This document shows positions 8,794-15,485 of a stretch of 64,000 nucleotides of DNA, in pieces; position 1 is the first letter of the stretch; the number at the start of each line of letters is the position of its first letter. Position numbers and translations under genes: made by a program. The DNA comes from Chitinimonas sp036961565 (GTDB lineage: Bacteria; Pseudomonadota; Gammaproteobacteria; Burkholderiales; Chitinimonadaceae). The notes beneath the pieces are model-generated. The model had not been told where the DNA came from. It searched no databases and saw only the letters and a list, made by a program, of their open reading frames with translations. Location: NCBI RefSeq assembly GCF_036961565.1, contig NZ_JBAMDD010000007.1, positions 62,001 to 126,000 of the forward strand. The letters are read 5' to 3'.

Positions 8794-9831
8794 ATGTCGT
8801 TCGACACCCTGGTCTACATAGGCCGCTTCCAACCCCTGCATAACAGCCATCTGGCGCTGATACGGCAGGCATTGGCACTGGCACCCTCGCTGATACTGGT
8901 GCTGGGCTCGGCCTTCCGGCCCCGCAGCGTGCGCAATCCCTTCAATGTGGCCGAGCGCGAAGCCATGATACGTGCCAGCCTGGGCGCCGATGCCGACAGG
9001 GTGCGCTTTGTGCCCATGCGCGACTACTACAACGGTGCGCGCTGGGCCGAGGCCGTGCGCCAGGGCGTGGCGGCAGTGACACAGCCTGGTGAAACGCTCG
9101 GACTGTTCGGCCATGTCAAGGATCATAGCTCGCGCTACCTGCACGACTTCCCCGACTGGCCGCTGGTACACACCGACAATGTGGCAGGCCTCAACGCCAC
9201 CGATCTGCGGCGCCAGTGGTTTGAGGCAGAAGGTGATACTCAGGCTATTGCCGCTCAACTGCCAGCGCCGGTCAGCCATACCTTGCAAGCCTTTGCCGAC
9301 AGCCCGGCCTTTGCCAGCCTGCTGGCCGAATACCGCTACCTGCAGGACTACCAGCAAGCCTGGGCCAAGGCCCCCTTCCCGCCGGTGTTTGTCACCGTGG
9401 ATACCGTGGTGCGCTGCTGCGACAAGGTGCTGCTGATACAGCGAGGCGGCCAACCGGGCAAAGGCAGCTGGGCGCTGCCCGGGGGGTTTCTGGATCAGCA
9501 CGAGCGGGTGGCTGCGGCAGCCCTACGCGAACTACGCGAAGAAACCGGCCTGACACTAGCCGACACCGAGCTGCAAGCCAGCCTGCAAGGCCAGGCCCTG
9601 TTCGATCACCCCGAGCGCAGTCTGCGCGGCCGTACCCTCACCCACGCCTACTACTATGCCCTGCCCCTGGCCGACCTACCCCCCATGCAGGCGGCAGACG
9701 ACGCCTCGGCCGCCCGCTGGGTAGCAATAGACCAGTTGGCCAGCATGGAAGAGCAACTGTTCGAGGACCATTTCATCATCCTCGACCATTTTCTGAAGCT
9801 GATAGACCCCAACCGACCATCAACAGGCTAG
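8794..9831 (+). CDS. nadM: Bifunctional NMN adenylyltransferase / Nudix ADP-ribose hydrolase (NadM-Nudix)
   Basis: The N-terminal domain (about 1-180 of 345) is a nucleotidyltransferase with YIGRFQPLHNSHLALI and the dinucleotide-binding segment NATDLRRQWF. The C-terminal domain is Nudix with a perfect box: GGFLDQHERVAAAALRELRE followed by ETGL fits GX5EX7REUXEEXGU. Fusions of this kind make NAD+ from NMN and split ADP-ribose to AMP and ribose 5-phosphate. The fused hydrolase would also remove the NrtR effector ADP-ribose, which is an inference. It is the second NMN adenylyltransferase in the island after nadR. Only 6 bases separate it from the NADAR gene. Confidence 0.93.
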   Translation: MSFDTLVYIGRFQPLHNSHLALIRQALALAPSLILVLGSAFRPRSVRNPFNVAEREAMIRASLGADADRVRFVPMRDYYNGARWAEAVRQGVAAVTQPGETLGLFGHVKDHSSRYLHDFPDWPLVHTDNVAGLNATDLRRQWFEAEGDTQAIAAQLPAPVSHTLQAFADSPAFASLLAEYRYLQDYQQAWAKAPFPPVFVTVDTVVRCCDKVLLIQRGGQPGKGSWALPGGFLDQHERVAAAALRELREETGLTLADTELQASLQGQALFDHPERSLRGRTLTHAYYYALPLADLPPMQAADDASAARWVAIDQLASMEEQLFEDHFIILDHFLKLIDPNRPSTG

Positions 9832-9894
9832 GCATGCCCACAAACAAGCTCTCGCTCCAGCCTGTTTGACCCCCTAACAAAGAACAATAAAACC

Positions 9895-10440
9895 ATGAAG
9901 AACGATCTGAAACACACAAGCAAATTCCTGAGCCTGGTGCTCCGCCATCAACCCGATGCCATCGGCCTGACGCTGGACGCGAACGGCTGGGCCGATCTGG
10001 ACGAACTGATTAGCTGCGCAGCCCGGAAGGGCAGAAAACTGGACCTCCCGCTGCTGCGCGAAGTGGTCGCCAATAACGACAAGCAGCGCTTTGCCCTGGA
10101 TGAGGCACAAGGCCGGATACGCGCCAACCAGGGCCATTCGGTCGATATCGATCTGGGCCTGCAGCCTGTCACGCCGCCCGAAGTGCTGTACCACGGCACC
10201 GCCACCCGCTTTGTCGAGCAGATACGACGGGATGGCCTCAAGCCGGGTTCTCGCCAGCATGTGCATCTGTCCACCCAGCCGGAAACCGCCATCAATGTCG
10301 GCGAACGGCACGGAAAACCCACCATACTGCGCATCAAGGCCCTGGCGCTGCACAACACCGGCCATGCCTTCTACTGCTCGGCCAACGGCGTCTGGCTCAC
10401 CGGCCATGTGCCGGTAGCCTATATCGAGTTCGCCGCATGA
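9895..10440 (+). CDS. kptA: RNA 2'-phosphotransferase KptA/Tpt1
   Basis: The family transfers an internal RNA 2'-phosphate to NAD+, yielding ADP-ribose 1'',2''-cyclic phosphate and nicotinamide. The 181-residue sequence shows the N-terminal winged-helix part (KFLSLVLRHQPDAIGLTLDANGW), then RANQGHS, LYHGT, RQHVHLS and the C-terminal GVWLTGHVP. The Arg-His-Arg-type active-site contexts are intact. Bacteria generally lack the tRNA splicing route that makes its canonical substrate, so its natural target is unknown. It overlaps the downstream phosphatase gene by ATGA. Confidence 0.93.
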   Translation: MKNDLKHTSKFLSLVLRHQPDAIGLTLDANGWADLDELISCAARKGRKLDLPLLREVVANNDKQRFALDEAQGRIRANQGHSVDIDLGLQPVTPPEVLYHGTATRFVEQIRRDGLKPGSRQHVHLSTQPETAINVGERHGKPTILRIKALALHNTGHAFYCSANGVWLTGHVPVAYIEFAA

Positions 10441-10982
10441 ACGCCCCGGCACGCCCCAACGCCAACAGCTACTGGGTACTACCCGGCAGCTTGCTGGCTG
10501 GCGAGTACCCCAGGGATAAAGACGACGGCAGCTCCACGGCCAAGCTGGCTGCCTACCTGGCGGCAGGCATCAATCACTTCATCGACCTGACCGAAGACGG
10601 CGAACTGGCCCCTTACCAGCCCTTGCTGCCCGCTGGGGCCGATATCATCCACCAACGCTTTGCCATTGCCGATAAATCGGTCCCCGCCTCTGCCAGCCAA
10701 ATGCGCGCCATACTCGATGCCATCACCACCGCCCTGGAGCAGGGCCGGCGGGTTTACGTGCATTGCTGGGGTGGCGTAGGCCGTACCGGCACCGTCATTG
10801 GCTGTTACCTGATTGAACAAGGCATGAGCCCGGCCACCGCCCTGCATACCCTGCAGGCGCACTGGGCTACCGTGGCCAAGTCCGCGCGGCTGCCGCACTC
10901 CCCCGAGACAGCCGCACAGCAGGCCTGGGTAGCCGAGTGGCCTGGCAAGGTCACTCAAGCATCCCGGCGGATGGATCGGTAG
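10437..10982 (+). CDS. Dual-specificity / tyrosine-phosphatase-like protein
   Basis: A 181-residue cysteine phosphatase with the P-loop VHCWGGVGRTGTV (HCX2GX2RTG), a general-acid region near FIDLTEDGELAPY and an FAIADKSVPAS segment. Overlap with kptA by 4 bases implies coordinated function. One attractive but unproven idea is that it acts on a phosphorylated product of KptA, such as ADP-ribose phosphate, or on an RNA 5' end, and not on phosphotyrosine. It is the last gene of the plus arm; a minus-strand gene converges on its 3' end with a 28-base overlap. Confidence 0.85.
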   Translation: MNAPARPNANSYWVLPGSLLAGEYPRDKDDGSSTAKLAAYLAAGINHFIDLTEDGELAPYQPLLPAGADIIHQRFAIADKSVPASASQMRAILDAITTALEQGRRVYVHCWGGVGRTGTVIGCYLIEQGMSPATALHTLQAHWATVAKSARLPHSPETAAQQAWVAEWPGKVTQASRRMDR

Positions 10983-11452
10983 ATCACCGCTTCATAGTCG
11001 GCCAGACTATCCGGTGCCGCTGCCGGTGCCGCACCGTGTTTCAGCAGGTAGTAATCCTGCAGCAGACGCCCTTGTTGTTCGTAACGGTAGTCGCACAAGG
11101 CTTTGCCCGGCGCCAGCCTGTAGTCGTAAACCCCTTGCCGGCCGTATCGAAGATGCTCCCAGGCCGCCTTCAGTGGCGTGGTATAGCCTGTCTGCCTGCG
11201 TTGCTGGTACTGCCACACATGGGTGGCCTCGTGTACCAGGAGCGCCTGCAAGGCCAGTTCCGCCAGGGCAAAATCCGGCCTGTACCAGGCGGCCGCATAG
11301 CTGATATGGCAACCCAGCACGGTGGCAGCGGCACCCGGCATGGCACCCAGTGAGCAGATGCGTATCCGGTCGTAGTCCAGCGCGCGGCCAAACACACTCC
11401 CCAGCAACTGGCGCTCTCCGGCAGTCAGGCTACGACGCAAGGTGCAGGGCAT
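10955..11452 (-). CDS. Small HExxH-containing protein (putative metallopeptidase-like domain)
   Basis: 165 residues. The centre has LVHEATHVWQYQQRR (HEXTH followed by Q), a zinc-peptidase-like helix seen in small proteins related to DUF4157/Vgr-associated domains. No signal peptide is evident, and upstream there is LTAGERQLLGSVFG. Function is unknown; some relatives are inactive scaffolds. It is transcribed toward the NAD island and its 3' end overlaps the phosphatase gene by 28 bases. Confidence 0.7.
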   Translation of the reverse strand: MPCTLRRSLTAGERQLLGSVFGRALDYDRIRICSLGAMPGAAATVLGCHISYAAAWYRPDFALAELALQALLVHEATHVWQYQQRRQTGYTTPLKAAWEHLRYGRQGVYDYRLAPGKALCDYRYEQQGRLLQDYYLLKHGAAPAAAPDSLADYEAVIYRSIRRDA

Positions 11453-11586
11453 GGTTAGGCTCCCCGTAAATGGCTTGCGCCAAACAGGCCCACACCACGC
11501 CCGCTAGCCTGAAGCCCCCAGGGATTGCTCCGCCTCATCTCACACACCCCTTGCGCACCACGCCGGTTTAGGCCACGATAAAAAAC

Positions 11587-11694
11587 ATGTACTCCCACTT
11601 CGCCCTCCTTGCTGCCAATAATAATCGCAACGACAACGGTCCTCAGGCCCTTGTCGCGATGGCGTTTGGTGTAGCGAAGTACCGACCCGGCTAA
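11587..11694 (+). CDS. Putative 35-residue Asn/Asp-rich leader peptide of aspS
   Basis: ATG at 11587 to TAA at 11692-11694. Residues 9-18 read AANNNRNDNG, with codons AAT AAT AAT CGC AAC GAC AAC at 11617-11637: five Asn and one Asp codon in seven. A ribosome stalled there leaves the antiterminator strand (11646-11657) free; one that reaches the stop covers it. No good Shine-Dalgarno precedes the ATG (only AGG 14 bases upstream, then an A-rich run), which is the main weakness. Confidence 0.45.
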   Translation: MYSHFALLAANNNRNDNGPQALVAMAFGVAKYRPG

Positions 11695-11716
11695 CATACA
11701 GCCGACACCAAATTCC

Positions 11717-11750
11717 AGCGAGGGGGCCGAAAGGCCCCCTCGCTTTTTTT
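11717..11750 (+). terminator. Perfect intrinsic terminator in the aspS leader
   Basis: Twelve-base perfect arms (AGCGAGGGGGCC at 11717-11728 and its complement at 11733-11744) around a GAAA tetraloop, followed by six further T residues. It lies between any upstream promoter and the aspS start, and no plus-strand gene ends just upstream, so attenuation is a better reading than simple termination. Confidence 0.85.
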
Positions 11751-11773
11751 CGTCCTTTATCAGGAGCCCTACC

Positions 11774-13534
11774 ATGCAAAGCCATACCGACTACCCAAGC
11801 TATCGTAGCCATGCCGCTGGCAGCCTGCGTCTTGCCAACCTGGATCAACAGGTGCGGCTGGCCGGCTTTCTCAACGGCAAGCGCTCGCATGGCGGCGTAC
11901 TGTTTCTCGATCTGCGCGACAGCAGTGGCCGGGTGCAACTGGTGGTCGATGCCCAGCACCCGCAGTTTGAGGAGCTGGAGCACCTGCCAGTGGAGAGCAC
12001 GCTATACATCGTCGGCACCCTGGTTGCGCGCAGCCCCGCCACCCGCAACGCCGGTCTGCCTACGGGCGAGGTGGAGGTCGTCCTGCAAAGCGCCCATATC
12101 GTCAGCCGTGCCGCGCCGCTGCCTACACCGCTCAGCGACTTCGCCCGTGCCGACGAGCGGCTGCGCCTCAGCTACCGCTATCTGGACCTGCGCCGGCCCG
12201 ACATGCTGGAACGCCTACGGGTACGTACCGCCGTTATCGATGCTTGCCGCAGCGCCATGAAGGCCGAGGGCTTTCTGGAAATCCAGACACCCTTGCTCAC
12301 CGCGTCCAGCCCCGAGGGTGCCCGCGACTTCCTGGTGCCGTCGCGCGTGCATCCCGGCAAGTTCTACGCCCTGCCCCAGGCCCCCCAGCAATTCAAGCAG
12401 TTGTTGATGGCTGCCGGGCTGGATCGCTACTTCCAGGTTGCGCCCTGCTTTCGCGATGAAGCCTCCCGCGCCGACCGATCGCCAGGCGAGTTCTACCAGC
12501 TAGACTTCGAAATGGCCTGGACCCACCAGGAAGAAGTTTTCAGCGTCATGGAGCGGGTACTGCCCCAGGTCTTCCTGGCTGGCGACACAGCGGCCCGCAT
12601 CACACCTGGCCCCTGGCCGCGCATCCCCTACCGCGAGGCCATGGCCCGCTATGGCTGCGACAAGCCCGACCTGCGCTATCCATGGACAGCCGAAGGCGCC
12701 GAGAACTGGCTGCAGCAGCACGCCCCGCAGCTACTACCGGCCGGCACCACCGCCCGCGTCATTGCCGTTGCAGAGAGCGCCAGCCAGACGCGTGGCTGGG
12801 GCCAGCGCATCGCCAGCGAGGCCGCTTGCGAGGGTGTGACCGTGATACATGGCGTGCGTAAGGATGATGGTTGGGGCGGCGGGTTATGGAAACAACTGCC
12901 CGCCACCGCCCCCTTGCAACTGGCGGGCGCAGCCGCACTGCCAGATGGTGCCCAGCTGTGGTTGCTGATAGGCCAGGAGACCGCCGTCGCACAAACAGTC
13001 AGAGCCCTGCGCCAGGCCTTGATGCCGCTGCTGCCTGTTGACCCACACGACTACCGCTTCGCCTGGGTGGTGGACTTCCCCATGTACGAGCTGGATGAAC
13101 ACGGCAAGGTGGGTTTTTGCCACAACCCCTTTTCCATGCCCCACGGCGGCATGGCGGCCCTTCGCGAGCAAGACCCGCTCAGCATCACGGCCCAGCAATA
13201 CGATATCGTGGTCAACGGGATAGAACTCTGCTCAGGCGCCATCCGCAACCATGAGCCCGAGACCCTGATTGAGGCCTTCAGGCTGGCCGGCTATCAGCCT
13301 GCACAGGTAGAACAGGAATTCGGCGGCATGCTGGCTGCCTTCCGCCACGGCGTGCCGCCGCACGGTGGTGCCGCACCCGGCATAGACCGCATGGTGATGC
13401 TGCTGACCCAGAGCAGCAACCTGCGCGAAGTCGTGGCCTTCCCGCTGGCAGCCAACGGCGAAGACCTGCTGATGCATGCGCCGGCTGCCATACCCGCAAC
13501 CCGATGGCGGGAACTGGGCCTGCGCCCTGGCTAA
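11774..13534 (+). CDS. aspS: Aspartyl-tRNA synthetase (divergent, possibly second copy)
   Basis: Charges tRNA with aspartate. The 586 residues show the OB-fold anticodon domain (about 15-110), class II motif 2 (CFRDEASRADRSPGEFYQLD), an inserted GAD-like region (about 295-405) and motif 3 (GAAPGIDRMVMLL). Length is normal for bacterial AspRS. The GEFYQLDFEM stretch and the KPDLRYP context resemble, from memory, alphaproteobacterial-type AspRS more than the PEFTQID form usual in beta/gammaproteobacteria. A non-discriminating enzyme (Asp-tRNA-Asn with GatCAB) is possible. It has the ribosome site CAGGAG and its own attenuator leader; its TAA stop lies inside a repeat motif. Confidence 0.88.
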   Translation: MQSHTDYPSYRSHAAGSLRLANLDQQVRLAGFLNGKRSHGGVLFLDLRDSSGRVQLVVDAQHPQFEELEHLPVESTLYIVGTLVARSPATRNAGLPTGEVEVVLQSAHIVSRAAPLPTPLSDFARADERLRLSYRYLDLRRPDMLERLRVRTAVIDACRSAMKAEGFLEIQTPLLTASSPEGARDFLVPSRVHPGKFYALPQAPQQFKQLLMAAGLDRYFQVAPCFRDEASRADRSPGEFYQLDFEMAWTHQEEVFSVMERVLPQVFLAGDTAARITPGPWPRIPYREAMARYGCDKPDLRYPWTAEGAENWLQQHAPQLLPAGTTARVIAVAESASQTRGWGQRIASEAACEGVTVIHGVRKDDGWGGGLWKQLPATAPLQLAGAAALPDGAQLWLLIGQETAVAQTVRALRQALMPLLPVDPHDYRFAWVVDFPMYELDEHGKVGFCHNPFSMPHGGMAALREQDPLSITAQQYDIVVNGIELCSGAIRNHEPETLIEAFRLAGYQPAQVEQEFGGMLAAFRHGVPPHGGAAPGIDRMVMLLTQSSNLREVVAFPLAANGEDLLMHAPAAIPATRWRELGLRPG

Positions 13535-13548
13535 GAGCCTGTTCAAAG
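13532..13548 (+). repeat. Dispersed 17-base repeat, copy 1
   Basis: TAAGAGCCTGTTCAAAG, whose first three bases are the aspS stop codon. The same 17 bases occur at 40051-40067 and, inverted with 15 identical bases, at 29982-29998. Confidence 0.7.
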
Positions 13549-13552
13549 CCAC

Positions 13553-13580
13553 CCGGTAGCCTGCTACCGCAGGCTACCGG
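13553..13580. terminator. Hairpin between convergent genes
   Basis: Perfect 12-base arms CCGGTAGCCTGC / GCAGGCTACCGG with a TACC loop, exactly abutting the cytochrome gene stop codon at 13581-13583. There is no T tract, so it is probably a weak bidirectional terminator or mRNA-end stabiliser. Confidence 0.5.
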
Positions 13581-14126
13581 TCAGAAACCTGCCGCCTCGG
13601 CTTGGCCCAGGTAGTAATCGGCTGGCGCCAGATCCAGCGGCTCGCCAGGGACATTGCCATCCAGGAAATACAGCCGGCCATTCTTGATGCCGATGTAGAC
13701 GTTGGTGGTCGAGTAATAGCGGTAGTAATAGCCGTCATATACGGCCGACTTGGCCTTGGCGGGTGCCAGCAGTTCCGGGTAGGCCGTTTCGCCCCAATCA
13801 AAGGTGCGGTCGGCATCGGTGGTCAGCGGTTTGCCCAGGAAAGTGGCGATATTGGCCAGGTCGGTATCGGTCAACGGTGCCAGATGGCGCATCTGCACCT
13901 GGGTGTTGATGGCATGGCGGATATTGGCCGGCGCATCGGTGCCGGCCAATACCGAGGGATTGCTCAACTGATCGGGTGGCATGCCGTGGCAGACCAGGCA
14001 GTTCTCCAGATAGCGCGTGCGGCCTATATCCACGCTGCCGGCGCCGGCAGGCAGCGCCAAGCCAGCCAGCCCACAGGCCAGCAAGGCGGTACGCAGTACT
14101 GGGGTCGTCATACGCTGCTGTTTCAC
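13581..14126 (-). CDS. Periplasmic c-type cytochrome-like protein
   Basis: 181 residues from a GTG at 14126 that overlaps the DUF1501 stop as GTGA; an internal ATG at 14111 would give MTTPVLRTALLACGLAGLAL, a cleaner signal peptide. One heme-binding CLVCH motif follows in the mature N-terminal part (ENCLVCHGMPP). A C-terminal Tyr-rich segment (YDGYYYRYYS) is unlike standard small cytochromes. It is the last gene of the DUF1800-DUF1501 operon, suggesting an electron-transfer role for that system. Confidence 0.8.
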   Translation of the reverse strand: MKQQRMTTPVLRTALLACGLAGLALPAGAGSVDIGRTRYLENCLVCHGMPPDQLSNPSVLAGTDAPANIRHAINTQVQMRHLAPLTDTDLANIATFLGKPLTTDADRTFDWGETAYPELLAPAKAKSAVYDGYYYRYYSTTNVYIGIKNGRLYFLDGNVPGEPLDLAPADYYLGQAEAAGF

Positions 14127-15484
14127 AGAAAGCCCATATGGGTTTGGTTGAAGCGCGACAGATAAGGCAATACCGTGGTCAACTCACTATCGGCCACACC
14201 AAACCATCTGGCAAAGGTGGCGGCGTACTGGTCTATCGAGGTGGTGGGCAGCCAGCGACCGGCACCGTCGATATCATCCGGCCCCTTGAGTGCCAGGGTG
14301 GGGAAGGCACCATAGAAGTCGCCGCCCTTGACCGCGCCACCGAGCACCATGTGATGGTTGCCCCAGGCGTGATCGCTGCCCGCGCCAGAAGCTGGCCGTA
14401 GCGTGCGAGAGAAATCCGAGCTGGTGAAGGCAGTCACCTGGTTGGCCAGGCCCAAACCCTCCATGGCCTTGTAAAAGGCCGCCAGGCTGTTGCCCAACTG
14501 CGCAAACAAGCCGTCCTGCGCGCTGATCTGGTTGCTATGGGTATCAAAGCCACCCAATTGCACAAAGAATATCTGCCGCGATAGCCCTATGGTTGCCCGC
14601 GCCTCGATCAGCTTGGCCACCGCCAGCAACTGCGCATTGAAGTTGCCGGTGAGGCCGGTGAAATGGGTGGCCACACCAGCCGCACCATTGTTGATGATGG
14701 GACTGATGATGGCGGCGCTATTGAGCGCCGTACCCAGGGCATTGTTGGCAGCGGCGGCCAGGATATTGTTGCGGTCCATGCCCAGCAGTGCAGCAATGCC
14801 CTCGGTACGGGCCTTGGCCGAAGCCGACGTGCCGGTGCCGCTCAGGCCAAAGTTGCCGCTGGCGGGCGAGACCAGCGGCGACGTGCGCCTGCCCACACCA
14901 AACAGGGTGGAACCCGACAGCGATATCAGCGAAGGAATGGTCACGCCGCCATTCAGGCCCAAGGCGGCATCGGCCAGCCGGCCGCCCCAGCCGGTGCGCC
15001 CGACTTCTTCTGATTCGGCCGTCTGCCACTGCGCCTGCTGATCAGAATGGGAGAACAGGCTGTAGGGGCGATTGCGGTTGGCCTTGTATTCGGCCATGGT
15101 CAGCGGCGCCACCAGCGAACCCACATTGCACTGCATCGCCAGCTTGCCCTGCTGCCACATCGGCAGCAAGGCCGAGAGTGCCGGGTGCAGGCCAAACTCG
15201 CGGCCGGGCTGGGACTTGGGCGCCCCCAGTGACAGCAGGGCAGTATTCGGCGTGTCGCTGCTCTTGGGCAAGGCCAGGCCGCCGCGTACAGTGGCATAGG
15301 CAGCGTATTCATCGGTATTCAGTGGCACGATCAGGTTGTTACCGTCGTTGCCACCATTGAGAAAGACGCAAACCAGGGCTTTGTAATCGCTGGCCGGGGC
15401 AGCCAGGGCCTTCATCCAGCCAAATCCACTGGCCGAGGCCGCCAGCATGGCAGCGCGCATCAGGTCACGGCGGGTCATATTCAT
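14123..15484 (-). CDS. DUF1501 family protein with Tat-type signal
   Basis: 453 residues. The N-terminus (MNMTRRDLMRAAMLAASASG) is a twin-arginine-like signal. The rest matches DUF1501: VCVFLNGGNDGNNLIVPL, FHPAL-like FGLHPALSALLPMW, QLGGFDTHSNQ and GSDHAWGNHHMVLGG, a sulfatase/alkaline-phosphatase-like fold with likely metal residues (NGGNDGNN, DTH, DHAWGNH). It starts one base after the DUF1800 stop. The two families nearly always travel together; the biochemical role is unknown. Confidence 0.92.
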   Translation of the reverse strand: MNMTRRDLMRAAMLAASASGFGWMKALAAPASDYKALVCVFLNGGNDGNNLIVPLNTDEYAAYATVRGGLALPKSSDTPNTALLSLGAPKSQPGREFGLHPALSALLPMWQQGKLAMQCNVGSLVAPLTMAEYKANRNRPYSLFSHSDQQAQWQTAESEEVGRTGWGGRLADAALGLNGGVTIPSLISLSGSTLFGVGRRTSPLVSPASGNFGLSGTGTSASAKARTEGIAALLGMDRNNILAAAANNALGTALNSAAIISPIINNGAAGVATHFTGLTGNFNAQLLAVAKLIEARATIGLSRQIFFVQLGGFDTHSNQISAQDGLFAQLGNSLAAFYKAMEGLGLANQVTAFTSSDFSRTLRPASGAGSDHAWGNHHMVLGGAVKGGDFYGAFPTLALKGPDDIDGAGRWLPTTSIDQYAATFARWFGVADSELTTVLPYLSRFNQTHMGFL

Positions 15485-15485
15485 G

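Larger units (their letters stand above)
11453..11773 (+). promoter_or_regulatory. aspS leader region with probable amino-acid attenuator
   Basis: This 321-base gap contains a potential leader peptide (11587-11694), a competing antiterminator and a canonical terminator ending 24 bases before aspS. The antiterminator is GGCCCTTGTCGC (11646-11657), which pairs with GCGAGGGGGCC (11718-11728) over 11 pairs with one bulged G. The 5' arm of the terminator is the same 11718-11728 segment, so the two structures exclude each other. Nothing else is seen in 11453-11580 except a poor promoter match (TTGCGC at 11551). Confidence 0.6.
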
